A stretch of 64,000 bases of DNA from JAYPHU01 sp964611435 (GTDB lineage: Bacteria > Pseudomonadota > Alphaproteobacteria > Rhodospirillales > UBA2165): NCBI GenBank assembly GCA_964611435.1, contig CAZSXT010000001.1, positions 124,001 through 188,000 on the forward strand, read 5' to 3'. Each line of letters begins with the position of its first letter. The stretch's first letter is position 1. The notes beneath the pieces were generated by a model, which worked only from the letters and a program-made list of their open reading frames with translations, searched no databases and was not told the DNA's origin. Both the position numbers and the translations under genes were made by a program. Of the stretch, positions 53,620 to 62,796 are shown one piece after another.

Positions 53620-55140
53620 CTAATAGCCTTCCGTATGCTGCGTGTCCAAATCACCGAAACGGGTGAACATGCCGTCAAAGTAGAGTTTTACCGTGCCCGT
53701 AGGACCATGCCGCTGTTTGGCGACGATAAATTCGGATTGATGACGGACTTCGTTTAACCTGGTTTCCCACCGGTCAAACCGTTCCGCAAACTTATCCGGA
53801 GATTCATCTGGGCGTTGGGCGGGCTCTCCTCTTTCCAGATAGTAAGATTCGCGGAAGATGAAGGTCACGACGTCAGCATCCTGTTCGATGGTGCCCGATT
53901 CACGCAAATCGGAGAGCTGTGGCCGCTTGTCTTCACGCTGTTCGACGGCGCGGGAGAGCTGCGACAGCGCGACAACGGGAACATTAAGTTCTTTTGCCAG
54001 GGTTTTGAGACCCCGGGTGATTTCGGCGATCTCCTGTACCCGGTTGTCGGTCCGGTTGGAACTTTCCATGAGCTGCAGGTAATCGACGATGATCAGTCCA
54101 AGACCATGTTCGCGCTTCAGCCGGCGGGCCCGTGTCCGGAGCATGCTGACAGACATAGCCGGCGTATCGTCAATAAAGATGGGCAGTTTGTGTAGCTGCT
54201 GGCTTGCGACAACCAGTTTATCGAATTCCTCGTTCGACAGGGTGCCCCGGCGCATCTTGTCCGAAGCGATCTCCGTCTGTTCCGACAAAATACGGGCGGC
54301 GAGCTGTTCCGACGACATTTCCAGGGAAAAGAACCCGACTACGGCGCCGTCCTGAACGGTTTTATTACCGGTATCGTCGATCTCGACCTTATAGTCATAA
54401 GCGGCGTTGAAGGCGATGTTGGTGGCCAAGGCGGTTTTGCCCATGGAAGGACGCCCGGCAAGGATGATGAGATCAGACGGATGCAGGCCGCCGAGTTGCA
54501 AATCAATGTCCCTGAGTCCGGTGGCGACGCCGGCGATCCGCCCGTCCCGCTTGTGGGCTGCCTCCGCCATTTCGATGGCGGTGATAATCGACGAGCGGAA
54601 ATCCTTGAACCCGCCCTCCAGCTCACCCGTGGTCGCCAAATCGTAAAGTGTTTGTTCCGCCCGTTCGATCTGGCGCATGGCCGTGCTGTCGAGATCAGGA
54701 GAGTAGGCCTGATTGACGACGGTCTCGCCCAATTCAATGAGTTGGCGTTTGAGATGGAGGTCATAAATGCTCCGGCCATATTCCGCCGCATTAATGACGT
54801 TGACCATGGATGCCGCCAAATCGGCCAGATACTCCACCCCGCCCACATCAGCGAGGGAGCCGTCTTGCTCGAAAAAATTCCTGAGCGTGATTGGGTCGGC
54901 GATTTGGCCCCGTTCGATTAGTTTGGCCACCGAGCCGAAAATCTTACCGTGGATAGGGTCCGCGAAGTGGTCAGCTCGCAAGAAGTCCGATACCCGGTCA
55001 TAGGCGTTGTTATTGGCGAATATAGCCCCCAACAGCGCTTTTTCCGCCTCGAAATTATGAGGCGGAGAGCGGAACGAGGGCAAATGCTCATCGTCATTGA
55101 GGGGCTGTACGGCCGAGGTGTTTTGCGCTGCGGTTGCCAT
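53620..55140 (-). CDS. dnaB: Replicative DNA helicase DnaB
   Basis: 506 residues. An N-terminal helical domain (EAEKALLGAIFANNNAYDRV) that binds primase leads to a RecA-like motor with Walker A AGRPSMGKTALATNIA, the Walker B/H2 region GLGLIIVDYLQLM, and ALSQLSRAVEQREDKRPQLSDLR. The hexamer unwinds DNA at the fork. No intein or insertion interrupts it. First gene of the dnaB-alr-mlaEF-radA-cvpA-purF series. Confidence 0.98.
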   Translation of the reverse strand: MATAAQNTSAVQPLNDDEHLPSFRSPPHNFEAEKALLGAIFANNNAYDRVSDFLRADHFADPIHGKIFGSVAKLIERGQIADPITLRNFFEQDGSLADVGGVEYLADLAASMVNVINAAEYGRSIYDLHLKRQLIELGETVVNQAYSPDLDSTAMRQIERAEQTLYDLATTGELEGGFKDFRSSIITAIEMAEAAHKRDGRIAGVATGLRDIDLQLGGLHPSDLIILAGRPSMGKTALATNIAFNAAYDYKVEIDDTGNKTVQDGAVVGFFSLEMSSEQLAARILSEQTEIASDKMRRGTLSNEEFDKLVVASQQLHKLPIFIDDTPAMSVSMLRTRARRLKREHGLGLIIVDYLQLMESSNRTDNRVQEIAEITRGLKTLAKELNVPVVALSQLSRAVEQREDKRPQLSDLRESGTIEQDADVVTFIFRESYYLERGEPAQRPDESPDKFAERFDRWETRLNEVRHQSEFIVAKQRHGPTGTVKLYFDGMFTRFGDLDTQHTEGY

Positions 55141-55246
55141 GGCTGGGAACCTAACCCCAACCGCCAGACCGTTGAACCCGTAAAAAATTCACATGCCTGA
55201 GGATATCGGGGATAAGTCCCCGAGCCCTTGAATTTAAAGGCTTATG

Positions 55247-56488
55247 TCAGGCTGCCTGTTCGCTTTTTTCAGCGGCCATTTGATCCAACGCCTTCTCCGT
55301 GTCGCCGATGTAAGTGCGAGTCATGGGAACGATTCCCGCACGTTTGGTCATTTGGATCTGAAACACCGTCAGACCGAGGTATCTGAAGGACACCTCGCTG
55401 CCGGAAAGATAATACTCCCACATGCGGCAAAAGCGTTCGTCATAGATTTCCTTGACCCGGTCGCGGTTCTTCCTAAAACGGATTTGCCACTGCTTTAACG
55501 TCTCCGCGTAATGAAGTCCGAGACATTCAATATCCGTGATCATCAGCCCGGATCGTTCGATCTTGGGCATGATTTCAGAGAGCGCCGGAATATACCCACC
55601 GGGGAAAATGTACTTTCTTATCCAAGGGTCGGTCGCTGTCGGCGGATCGGTCCGGCCGATCGTATGGAGTAATGCGATCCCATCTTTCGCGAGGAGGCGG
55701 TCCATCTGGGAGAAAAACTGCCCGAAATGGCCGACACCCACATGTTCAAACATGCCCACGGAAATAATTCGGTCAAACAAACCCTGCTGATCCCGATAAT
55801 CCCTCAAATTAAATCCGGCCTGTTGCGCCATGCCCTGTTTGCGCGCCCGTTCGTTGGATACCTTGTGCTGTTCTTCGGACAGGGTGACGCCGGTCACCGA
55901 GGCGCCCGAATGTTTTGCGATGTAGAGGCCTAGACCGCCCCAGCCAGAGCCGATATCCAAAACTTTTTGCCCCTTTTCGGGGAGCAGTTTTGCCATCAGG
56001 TGCCGTTTTTTATGGAGCTGCGCTGTCTCGATGTCATTTTCTGGGTCTTCGAAGTAGGCGCAGGAATATTGGAGGTCAGAATCGAGGAACAGCTCGTAAA
56101 GCTCGCCCGATAAATCATAGTGATGGGCGACGTTTTGCTTCGACCGGCCCGCCGGATTGTATTGGTGTATTCGGCGGCCAAGCATATCCAGAGATTCCGT
56201 AAATTTGTGGAAACTGTGATGGCCGTTCTCCTGAAGATTCATGGACAGCAAGGCCAAGAGGTCATAGACCTGCCCATTTTCAACGGTGATTCGGCCATCC
56301 ATATAGCCTTCGCCCAACGCCATGCTTGGATTCAAGAGCATGCGCCGAACAATGCCTTTGTCATGATATCTGATCGTCAGGTCCGGTTCCGCCGTTCCCT
56401 CGATCACGTGAATGTTCCCCAATGGGTCGATGACCCGAAGCGTGCCGACATTTATGAGCCGGCGAAATATCGATAGCAGCATGAACAT
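55247..56488 (-). CDS. cfa: Cyclopropane-fatty-acyl-phospholipid synthase
   Basis: 413 residues from the ATG at 56488, preceded by GAGG at 9 nt; ATGs at 56512 and 56482 are alternatives. It methylates double bonds of membrane phospholipid acyl chains using SAM. Motifs: VAHHYDLSGELYELFLDSDLQYSCAYF-type substrate region, SAM-binding KVLDIGSGWGGLG, and ISVGMFEHVGVGHF. It lies 106 nt upstream of dnaB, likely a separate unit. Confidence 0.95.
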   Translation of the reverse strand: MFMLLSIFRRLINVGTLRVIDPLGNIHVIEGTAEPDLTIRYHDKGIVRRMLLNPSMALGEGYMDGRITVENGQVYDLLALLSMNLQENGHHSFHKFTESLDMLGRRIHQYNPAGRSKQNVAHHYDLSGELYELFLDSDLQYSCAYFEDPENDIETAQLHKKRHLMAKLLPEKGQKVLDIGSGWGGLGLYIAKHSGASVTGVTLSEEQHKVSNERARKQGMAQQAGFNLRDYRDQQGLFDRIISVGMFEHVGVGHFGQFFSQMDRLLAKDGIALLHTIGRTDPPTATDPWIRKYIFPGGYIPALSEIMPKIERSGLMITDIECLGLHYAETLKQWQIRFRKNRDRVKEIYDERFCRMWEYYLSGSEVSFRYLGLTVFQIQMTKRAGIVPMTRTYIGDTEKALDQMAAEKSEQAA

Positions 56489-56602
56489 CAGAGTCAACCT
56501 CGTCGCGAACATACGGCCAGCTAGCCGTTTATAATTTTGTTTTCATCCCTATAGTGCTGAAAACGCTAGCATAAATCAATTTGGTGGTGAAGACTTCAGA
56601 GC

Positions 56603-56632
56603 AAAAAAATGGCGCACGTTTAAGTGCGCCAT
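56603..56632 (-). terminator. Rho-independent terminator of the rpsF-rpsR-rplI operon
   Basis: On the minus strand ATGGCGCAC (56632-56624) pairs with GTGCGCCAT (56617-56609) across a 6-nt loop and runs into a seven-T tract (56609-56603), about 33 nt after the rplI stop. Confidence 0.92.
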
Positions 56633-56664
56633 TCTTCAAAAAATTCTCTTTAAAATTAAGAGCG

Positions 56665-57327
56665 TTACTCTGCCGGTTTTTCTTCCTCGCCGTTATCGCT
56701 GGCCTCATCCGCCGGTGCTTCTGCAGCTTCATCAGCGGCGTCATCACCGTCGTCAGCCGCTTCTAGAACTGCTTCGGTTTCTTCAGCTTCTTCTTCAGCC
56801 AGGGCTTCTTCCAGCATCGTCGGCTCTTCGTCATCGGTGGAGACAATGGCTTCGCCGGTCCGTTCCTGAATTTCCGCTTCTTCATCGGACCGGGCAACAT
56901 TCGCCGTCACCGAGACCGAGACTTCGGGGTGGAGGCTAATGCTCACCGTGTGCAGACCCACGGATTTGATCGGTTGGTCCAGTACGATTTGGTTCCGGTC
57001 GACAGAGTAGCCGGCTTCTGAAACGCCGGTGGCGATATCGCGGGCGTTGACCGAGCCGTAGAGCTGACCGGCGTCGCCGGCCTGGCGGACCATCACGACA
57101 AACAGACCGTCCATCTTGGAGGCAACTGCCTCGGCTTCGTTCTTGCGCTCAAGGTTCTGAGCCTCAAGTTGCGCGCGCTGCGACTCGAAATGGGCCTTAT
57201 TGGCTTCATTCGCCAACACAGCTTTATTGCGGGGCAGCAAAAAGTTCCGGGCAAAGCCGGATTTGACGTTCACCACGTCGCCCATTTGCCCCAGTTTTTC
57301 GATGCGTTCCAGCAGGATGACTTCCAT
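56665..57327 (-). CDS. rplI: 50S ribosomal protein L9 with long acidic C-terminal extension
   Basis: 220 residues from the ATG at 57327 after AGGAGG; the upstream open frame is the end of the DUF2232 gene region. Residues 1-148 are normal L9 (MEVILLERIEKLGQMG, VNVKSGFARNFLLPRNKA). The remaining 70 or so are Glu/Asp/Ala-rich low complexity (EEALAEEEAEETEAVLEAAD...), a tail found in some Alphaproteobacteria. L9 binds 23S rRNA at the L1 side and affects frame maintenance. Last gene of the S6-S18-DUF2232-L9 operon. Confidence 0.96.
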   Translation of the reverse strand: MEVILLERIEKLGQMGDVVNVKSGFARNFLLPRNKAVLANEANKAHFESQRAQLEAQNLERKNEAEAVASKMDGLFVVMVRQAGDAGQLYGSVNARDIATGVSEAGYSVDRNQIVLDQPIKSVGLHTVSISLHPEVSVSVTANVARSDEEAEIQERTGEAIVSTDDEEPTMLEEALAEEEAEETEAVLEAADDGDDAADEAAEAPADEASDNGEEEKPAE

Positions 57328-57328
57328 T

Positions 57329-58273
57329 TTAATCCTCCTCATTTGGATTGATTTGGGCAGGCGCAAAGCGATTTCTCAGCGCAGCCCATTGTTCGAAAAA
57401 TCCCAACCCGGCTACGGCTACGAAAGTCCAGGTCGAGATGAAAAGTAAAAAGTAAAAGGCCATAAAGGCTAAGGCCGGGATTGCTTGGCGCCGGACCACG
57501 ATGTGTACAATCCCCAAACCGATATAGAAAAACGGAGCGGCAAGCACGATAACTAGGTTGCGTCCCAAATATTCAATATCTCCGGAGCCCAAGAGGGCCA
57601 GGATCGCCGAACCTACGAGTGCCCAATAGACCCACTCCGGGGCATCCAACATGGTATAGGTCGGGGTGGGGCGGGCATTCGCGCCCTGTTTGACCAGGAA
57701 GGCCTGCGCCAAGACTGCATTCAGGATCATGATCAACATCCATCCGGCGATAAACATGCCGGGGAATATGTTGACCGTGGCTTGGATCATTGCATCGGTG
57801 CCGGGCTCAGAGCCGGTGATTCCCAGGCGTTGCGCAAACATGGTGCGCAGCAGCTCCTCAACAGAGCCCCGGAAGCCGGCTGCATCGCTTTGTGTGGCGA
57901 TCGCTCCCAGCATCAACACCATCGCCCCAAATAGAGCCAGACGCGCCACCGCGGCGCCGATGGGATACCATTCAACGTCCCCGGCGCCGGATTGACGGCT
58001 CATGAGTGCAGTACGGACAACAAGCCAAGCGGGGAAGGCAATGAAGACGCCGTAGAAGCCGCCCTCGACCAGAGAGGTTGACAATATCGCCGCAAAGACA
58101 CCTGTCAGGCTGGCAATTGAAACACTCCGCGTACCAAATGCCAGACCCACCATCATTGGCGGAAAGGCTGCCACAACAGCAAACAACCCGGCAGTGGGCA
58201 CAAGCCTGCCCATGCCGAAGAGCAGTGCGCTTAGGACACCACAGCCAATTGCGATCCAAATGCCTTTGTGCAT
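57329..58273 (-). CDS. DUF2232 family membrane protein
   Basis: 314 residues from the ATG at 58273 after GGTGGA. About eight hydrophobic helices (IAIGCGVLSALLFGMGRLV, GLFAVVAAFPPMMVGLAFG and others) match the DUF2232/YybS family, which sits between rpsR and rplI in Alphaproteobacteria as here. Biochemical function is unknown. It stops one base before the rplI ATG, so the two are tightly linked. Confidence 0.85.
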   Translation of the reverse strand: MHKGIWIAIGCGVLSALLFGMGRLVPTAGLFAVVAAFPPMMVGLAFGTRSVSIASLTGVFAAILSTSLVEGGFYGVFIAFPAWLVVRTALMSRQSGAGDVEWYPIGAAVARLALFGAMVLMLGAIATQSDAAGFRGSVEELLRTMFAQRLGITGSEPGTDAMIQATVNIFPGMFIAGWMLIMILNAVLAQAFLVKQGANARPTPTYTMLDAPEWVYWALVGSAILALLGSGDIEYLGRNLVIVLAAPFFYIGLGIVHIVVRRQAIPALAFMAFYFLLFISTWTFVAVAGLGFFEQWAALRNRFAPAQINPNEED

Positions 58274-58320
58274 ATCCACCCCGCAACCCGCCACCGGACG
58301 GGAGGTCGGGTTAAAACCGG

Positions 58321-58608
58321 CTACTGGGAAACGTACGGCAAAAGAGCCAGAAACCGGGCCCTCTTGATCGCTTTCGCCAATTCCCGCTGCTTTTTAGCGG
58401 AGACCGCCGTGATCCGGCTTGGGACAATCTTGCCGCGCTCCGAAATGTAGCGGGACAGGAGCTTCACATCCTTGTAGTCGATCTTTGGCGCGTTATCGCC
58501 GGAGAACGGGCAGGACTTCCGGCGGCGAAAGAACGGTCGGCGTCCGCCGCCGCCGCCACGGGGGCGGGAAGAGCCTTGGTCACCGCTTTGGGGGCGTTGG
58601 TCGCTCAT
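58321..58608 (-). CDS. rpsR: 30S ribosomal protein S18
   Basis: 95 residues, with a Gly/Arg-rich N-terminal extension of about 25 residues before the conserved RRRKSCPFSGDNAPKIDYKD, YISERGKIVPSRITAVSAKKQRELAKAIKRAR-type core. S18 pairs with S6 on the platform of the 30S subunit. Its start overlaps the rpsF stop (58605-58608). Confidence 0.97.
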   Translation of the reverse strand: MSDQRPQSGDQGSSRPRGGGGGRRPFFRRRKSCPFSGDNAPKIDYKDVKLLSRYISERGKIVPSRITAVSAKKQRELAKAIKRARFLALLPYVSQ

Positions 58609-59069
58609 TCTTCGGTCTCCTTCTCTTCGTCGGCGGCCTCATTCTTGTCCTCTGCCTCATCGGAAGATTTTTCTGATGTAGATGATTCCTCTGATTTCGA
58701 GCGGGCCTTATAGCCCTGATCGTCGTCGTCACGGTCTTCTCGGCTGGAACCGGATTGCGCCTGGATCGACGGCTCGTCGTCCAATTCATCAACCCGAATG
58801 GTCATGTAGCGCAACACATCCTCATGCAAACGCATTTGGCGTTCCATCTCGTGCACGGCCTCGGCCGGGCCATCGATGTTCAGCATCGTGTAGTGTGCTT
58901 TGCGGTTTTTCTTGATGCGGTAGGCCAGGGATTTGAGGCCCCAGCTTTCGGTGCGGGTGACATTGCCGCCACCCTCTGAAATAACACCTGCGAAGTTTTC
59001 CGCCAGTGCTTCGGCTTGTTGCGCAGAGATTTCCTGCCGCGCAATAAATACGCTTTCATAATAAGGCAT
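58605..59069 (-). CDS. rpsF: 30S ribosomal protein S6 with acidic C-terminal extension
   Basis: 154 residues. The first 100 are standard S6 (MPYYESVFIARQEISAQQAE, GLKSLAYRIKKNRKAHY), followed by a tail of over 40 residues rich in Asp, Glu, Ser and Lys. S6 dimerises with S18. First gene of the operon; AGGGG precedes the ATG at 59069. In many bacteria the S6:S18 complex represses its own mRNA through a leader hairpin; I could not confirm one here. Confidence 0.97.
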   Translation of the reverse strand: MPYYESVFIARQEISAQQAEALAENFAGVISEGGGNVTRTESWGLKSLAYRIKKNRKAHYTMLNIDGPAEAVHEMERQMRLHEDVLRYMTIRVDELDDEPSIQAQSGSSREDRDDDDQGYKARSKSEESSTSEKSSDEAEDKNEAADEEKETEE

Positions 59070-59329
59070 ATGTATCCCCTTTCGGCTTATCTCAACCCAA
59101 CGGAAATCGCCTTAATTCCCGGGGCATAGCCAACACCGAATCAAAATGGCGATGGCAAGGAGGTGAAGGGGCGGAAATATACATATATTGCCGACCCATG
59201 CAAGCGCCCATCCAGGGTATATGGGGCTCGCACACGAGGACTTGGCAGGCGCTTGACACTCTGAGGTGAAGCGCCTTCACTGCCTAGGGTCCGAGTTAGG
59301 ATCAGGATTATCATTGCAACGGATTAAGC
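59070..59329. other. Divergent region between rpsF and fabD
   Basis: 260 nt shared by two divergent operons. It contains AT-rich stretches (ATATACATATA near 59175) suited to promoters. A strong Shine-Dalgarno-like AAGGAGGTGA at 59157-59166 has no start codon at a useful distance. No gene is supported. Confidence 0.45.
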
Positions 59330-60271
59330 ATGACTCACGCGCTCATTTTTCCAGGCCAGGGATCACAAACCGTCGGTATGGGTAAGGACCTCGCCGACGC
59401 CTTTCCTGAGGCAAAAGCCGTCTTCGAACAAGTCGACGAGGCGCTGGACCAGCATCTTTCCAAGATTATGTTCGAGGGGCCTGAGGACCAGCTCACGCTG
59501 ACCGAAAACACCCAGCCAGCGCTTATGGCCATGAGCATGGCGATTATGGCGGTGCTTGAAGGCAAGCACGGATTCAATATCGGCTCGCAGGTAACCTGCG
59601 TTGCCGGACATTCGCTCGGCGAGTATTCCGCGCTTGCGGCGGCCAAGGCTTTTGGGCTGGCCGATGCCGCCCGGCTGCTGAAAACCAGGGGTAAATCTAT
59701 GCAAGTCGCCGTGCCTGTCGGCGAAGGCGCGATGGCAGCTGTCCTGGGGATTGAAATGGATGTGGCGGAGGCAATCGCAGCAGAGGCCGCCCAAGGCGAA
59801 GTGTGCACAGCGGCGAACGATAATGCGCCGGGGCAGATTGTTCTGAGTGGAGCGACCGCGGCGATAGAACGCGCCGTGGAAATCGCAAAGGAAAAGGGGG
59901 CGAAGCGAAGCATTCTGCTGCCGGTGAGCGCGCCTTTCCATTGTGCGATGATGGCGCCGGCGGCCGATGTCATGGCGGATGAACTTGCGGCGATTGATAT
60001 TCAGTCTCCAGCCGTCCCCGTGGTTGCAAACGTCACCGCGACGCCCACCAGTGATCCAGCGCAAATCCGGTCGCTGTTGGTGGAGCAGGTGACCTCCCGG
60101 GTGCGCTGGCGGGAATGTATCCTGGCCATGAAGGACATGGGGGTGACCACCTTCGTGGAGGTCGGTGCGGGTAAGGTTCTCACCGGCATGATCCGCCGGA
60201 TTGATCGAGATCTCAGCGGCGTATCGGTGCAGTCGCTGGAAGACATCGAGGCCTTTGCGGCCAGTCTTTAA
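59330..60271 (+). CDS. fabD: ACP S-malonyltransferase
   Basis: 313 residues. FabD moves malonyl from CoA to ACP to start type II fatty acid synthesis. FPGQGSQTVGMGKDL at the start, the nucleophile S95 in GHSLGEYSA, and the catalytic His in SAPFHCAMM are intact. First gene of fabD-fabG-acpP-fabF-mltG, a standard arrangement. Confidence 0.98.
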   Translation: MTHALIFPGQGSQTVGMGKDLADAFPEAKAVFEQVDEALDQHLSKIMFEGPEDQLTLTENTQPALMAMSMAIMAVLEGKHGFNIGSQVTCVAGHSLGEYSALAAAKAFGLADAARLLKTRGKSMQVAVPVGEGAMAAVLGIEMDVAEAIAAEAAQGEVCTAANDNAPGQIVLSGATAAIERAVEIAKEKGAKRSILLPVSAPFHCAMMAPAADVMADELAAIDIQSPAVPVVANVTATPTSDPAQIRSLLVEQVTSRVRWRECILAMKDMGVTTFVEVGAGKVLTGMIRRIDRDLSGVSVQSLEDIEAFAASL

Positions 60272-60296
60272 CGCCCAATCAAGGGGAAGTGGAAAA

Positions 60297-61034
60297 ATGT
60301 TTGATTTGAGTGGCAAAAATGCCCTTGTGACCGGCGCGTCGGGGGGGATCGGCGGCGCGATTGCCAGGGCGCTTCATGGGCAGGGTGCGACGGTGGCGCT
60401 TTCCGGAACACGGGTCGAGGCGCTGGAGGCGCTTGCGGGCGAGATTGAGGATCGCACGCATGTTCTGCCGGCCAATTTATCCGATGCGGACGGCCCACAG
60501 TCCCTGGCGGATGCGGCGGCCGAGGCTATGGGGCAGGTGGATATACTCATCAATAATGCAGGCCTCACTCGCGACAATTTGGCGATGCGGATGAAGGACG
60601 AAGACTGGCAGACGGTGATTGATGTGAATTTGACCGCCGGTTTCCGACTCAGCCGGGCCTGCCTTCGGGGCATGATGAAGGCCCGCTGGGGGAGAATCAT
60701 CTCCATAACCTCGGTGGTCGGGCAGACGGGCAACCCGGGCCAGGCGAACTATGTTGCGTCGAAGGCGGGGACGACCGGTATGTCCAAAGCATTGGCGGCT
60801 GAAGTCGCCACCAGGGGAATCACGGTCAATTGCGTATCGCCCGGTTTTATCGCGACCCCCATGACGGATGTGCTGACCGAAGAGCAGTCGTCCGGAATCC
60901 TGCAGAAAATCCCCATGGATCGACTGGGAGAACCGGCTGATGTCGCCGCCAGTGTGGTCTATTTGGCGAGTGAGGAAGCGGCGTACGTGACCGGGCAAAC
61001 GATTGCCGTAAATGGCGGAATGGCGATGTTTTGA
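60297..61034 (+). CDS. fabG: 3-oxoacyl-[ACP] reductase
   Basis: 245 residues from the ATG at 60297 after AAGGGGAAGTGG; the frame is open upstream into fabD but unconserved. SDR enzyme reducing beta-ketoacyl-ACP with NADPH: TGASGGIGGAIARAL, NNAGLTRDNL, catalytic Ser in SITSVVGQTGNPGQ, and YVASKAG. FabG's C-terminal YVTGQTIAVNGGMAM is present. 25 nt after fabD. Confidence 0.97.
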   Translation: MFDLSGKNALVTGASGGIGGAIARALHGQGATVALSGTRVEALEALAGEIEDRTHVLPANLSDADGPQSLADAAAEAMGQVDILINNAGLTRDNLAMRMKDEDWQTVIDVNLTAGFRLSRACLRGMMKARWGRIISITSVVGQTGNPGQANYVASKAGTTGMSKALAAEVATRGITVNCVSPGFIATPMTDVLTEEQSSGILQKIPMDRLGEPADVAASVVYLASEEAAYVTGQTIAVNGGMAMF

Positions 61035-61208
61035 GAGACAGTTTTGCAGTGTTCGAGGCAGTGTTTTCGAGTGCTAGCCAAGGCAAATAAAGTGTGTTAG
61101 GAACGCCGCAATGCTCCTCGGACACGTAGGGACAGGGGGTGTTTCATCGCTTCAACTTTTGGGGCGGGATCAGTGATCTAGGTTTATTCTGAATCGAGGA
61201 ATTTAAGA

Positions 61209-61442
61209 ATGAGTGATGTAGCCGAGCGCGTAAAAGGAATTATTGTTGAGCATCTTGGTGTCGATGATGACAAAGTCACCGACACGGCAAGCTTTATTGA
61301 TGATCTGGGAGCCGACAGCTTGGATACGGTGGAACTCGTCATGGCGTTCGAGGAAGAGTTCGGATGCGAAATTCCGGACGATGCCGCCGAAAAAATTCTG
61401 ACGGTTAAGGACGCTGTCGACTTCCTGTCGCAGAACGCCTAA
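61209..61442 (+). CDS. acpP: Acyl carrier protein
   Basis: 77 acidic residues, the standard size. The phosphopantetheine attachment site is S37 in LGADSLDTVELVM. It carries the growing acyl chain between Fab enzymes. A 174-nt gap upstream, longer than elsewhere in the cluster, suggests a separate promoter, usual for this very abundant protein. Confidence 0.98.
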   Translation: MSDVAERVKGIIVEHLGVDDDKVTDTASFIDDLGADSLDTVELVMAFEEEFGCEIPDDAAEKILTVKDAVDFLSQNA

Positions 61443-61515
61443 CCCCATCAGTACTTTGGCGCTCGGCGAGCCCGGCGCATGCTAAATTGGATCTGTTAAA
61501 ATCCCGCGAGTCTTC

Positions 61516-62790
61516 ATGAGACGTGTGGTCATTACAGGTATTGGACTGGTCACTCCGCTGGCATGCGGCGCCCAACTGTCATGGGATAGACTTATCGGTG
61601 GCAGTTCGGGCATCACGCCAATCGACACATTCGACGTTTCGGATATTCCCTCCAAAATTGCGGGGTTGGTGCCTCGCGCCTCGGAGGGAGAGTCCAGTGT
61701 TGATGGAAAATTTGATCCTGACGAATGGGCCTCGCCCAAGGAACAGCGCCGGATGGATACGTTCATCCAGTACGGCTTGGCGGCCGCGAGTTTTGCGGTC
61801 GAGGATTCCGGCTGGCAACCCGACGACGAAGAAAGTTTGGAACGCACGGGTGTTTTGGTCGGCTCCGGTATTGGGGGGTTGCCCGAAATCGAATCCAGCG
61901 CCGCTGTCGTTGCCGAGGGCAAAGTCCGCCGGCTTAGTCCGTTCTTTATCCCGGCCAGCTTGATCAATCTGGTCAGCGGACAGGTTGCTATCAAGTATGG
62001 CTTCAAAGGACCCAACCACGCGGTAGTCACAGCTTGTTCCTCCGGTGCTCACGCCATTGGAGATGCGGCAAGGCTCATCATGTGGGATGACGCCGACGTC
62101 ATGGTGGCGGGCGGTGCGGAAGCCGCCATTTGCAAGTTAGGGGTTGCCGGGTTTGCACAGGCCCGGGCGCTGTCTACGGGGTTCAATGACACACCGGAAC
62201 AAGCCTCCCGGCCGTGGGATCGTGATCGCGATGGATTCGTCATCGGCGAAGGCGCCGGCATTGTCGTGTTGGAGGAACTGGAACACGCCAAGAAGCGCGG
62301 CGCCAAGATTTATGCTGAAATCGTCGGATACGGCATGTCGGGCGATGCGCATCATATCACGGCGCCGGCAGAAGATGGCAATGGTGGTTTCAGGTCTATG
62401 CGCGCCGCACTGAAACGGGCCAACCTCAATCCGGAAGATATCGATTATATTAACGCCCACGGTACATCGACACCGCTCGGCGACGAGATCGAACACGGCG
62501 CGGTTAAGCGCCTGTTCGGAGATGCCGCGAAAAGCGTCGCCATGTCTTCCACAAAGTCTGCCATTGGGCATTTGCTGGGCGCCGCTGGCGCGGTTGAAGC
62601 AATATTTTGCGCACTTGCGGTTCAGAACGGCGTCATTCCGCCGACCCTCAATTTGGAAAATCCTTCAGACGGCTGCGACATGAATCTCGTTCCGCACACG
62701 GCACAGGAACGGAAAGTGCGGGCCGCATTGTCGAACTCGTTCGGATTTGGCGGGACCAACGCCAGCCTGGTGGTTGCCGAGGTCAATTAA
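61516..62790 (+). CDS. fabF: 3-oxoacyl-[ACP] synthase II
   Basis: 424 residues. FabF elongates acyl-ACP by condensation with malonyl-ACP. The nucleophile is C174 in VVTACSSGAHAIG; the two His are in NAHGTSTPLGDEIE and KSAIGHLLGAAGAVEA; the C-terminal SNSFGFGGTNASLV is present. 73 nt after acpP and 6 nt before mltG. Confidence 0.98.
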   Translation: MRRVVITGIGLVTPLACGAQLSWDRLIGGSSGITPIDTFDVSDIPSKIAGLVPRASEGESSVDGKFDPDEWASPKEQRRMDTFIQYGLAAASFAVEDSGWQPDDEESLERTGVLVGSGIGGLPEIESSAAVVAEGKVRRLSPFFIPASLINLVSGQVAIKYGFKGPNHAVVTACSSGAHAIGDAARLIMWDDADVMVAGGAEAAICKLGVAGFAQARALSTGFNDTPEQASRPWDRDRDGFVIGEGAGIVVLEELEHAKKRGAKIYAEIVGYGMSGDAHHITAPAEDGNGGFRSMRAALKRANLNPEDIDYINAHGTSTPLGDEIEHGAVKRLFGDAAKSVAMSSTKSAIGHLLGAAGAVEAIFCALAVQNGVIPPTLNLENPSDGCDMNLVPHTAQERKVRAALSNSFGFGGTNASLVVAEVN

Positions 62791-62796
62791 GCCGTC

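Noticed and set aside
53620..55140. Possible intein or insertion in dnaB, a common intein host
   Set aside because: The protein is 506 residues with continuous helicase motifs; no extra domain is present.
59157..59166. AAGGAGGTGA, a strong Shine-Dalgarno-like sequence upstream of fabD
   Set aside because: No start codon lies at a workable distance (the next ATG is over 30 nt away), so no gene is called.
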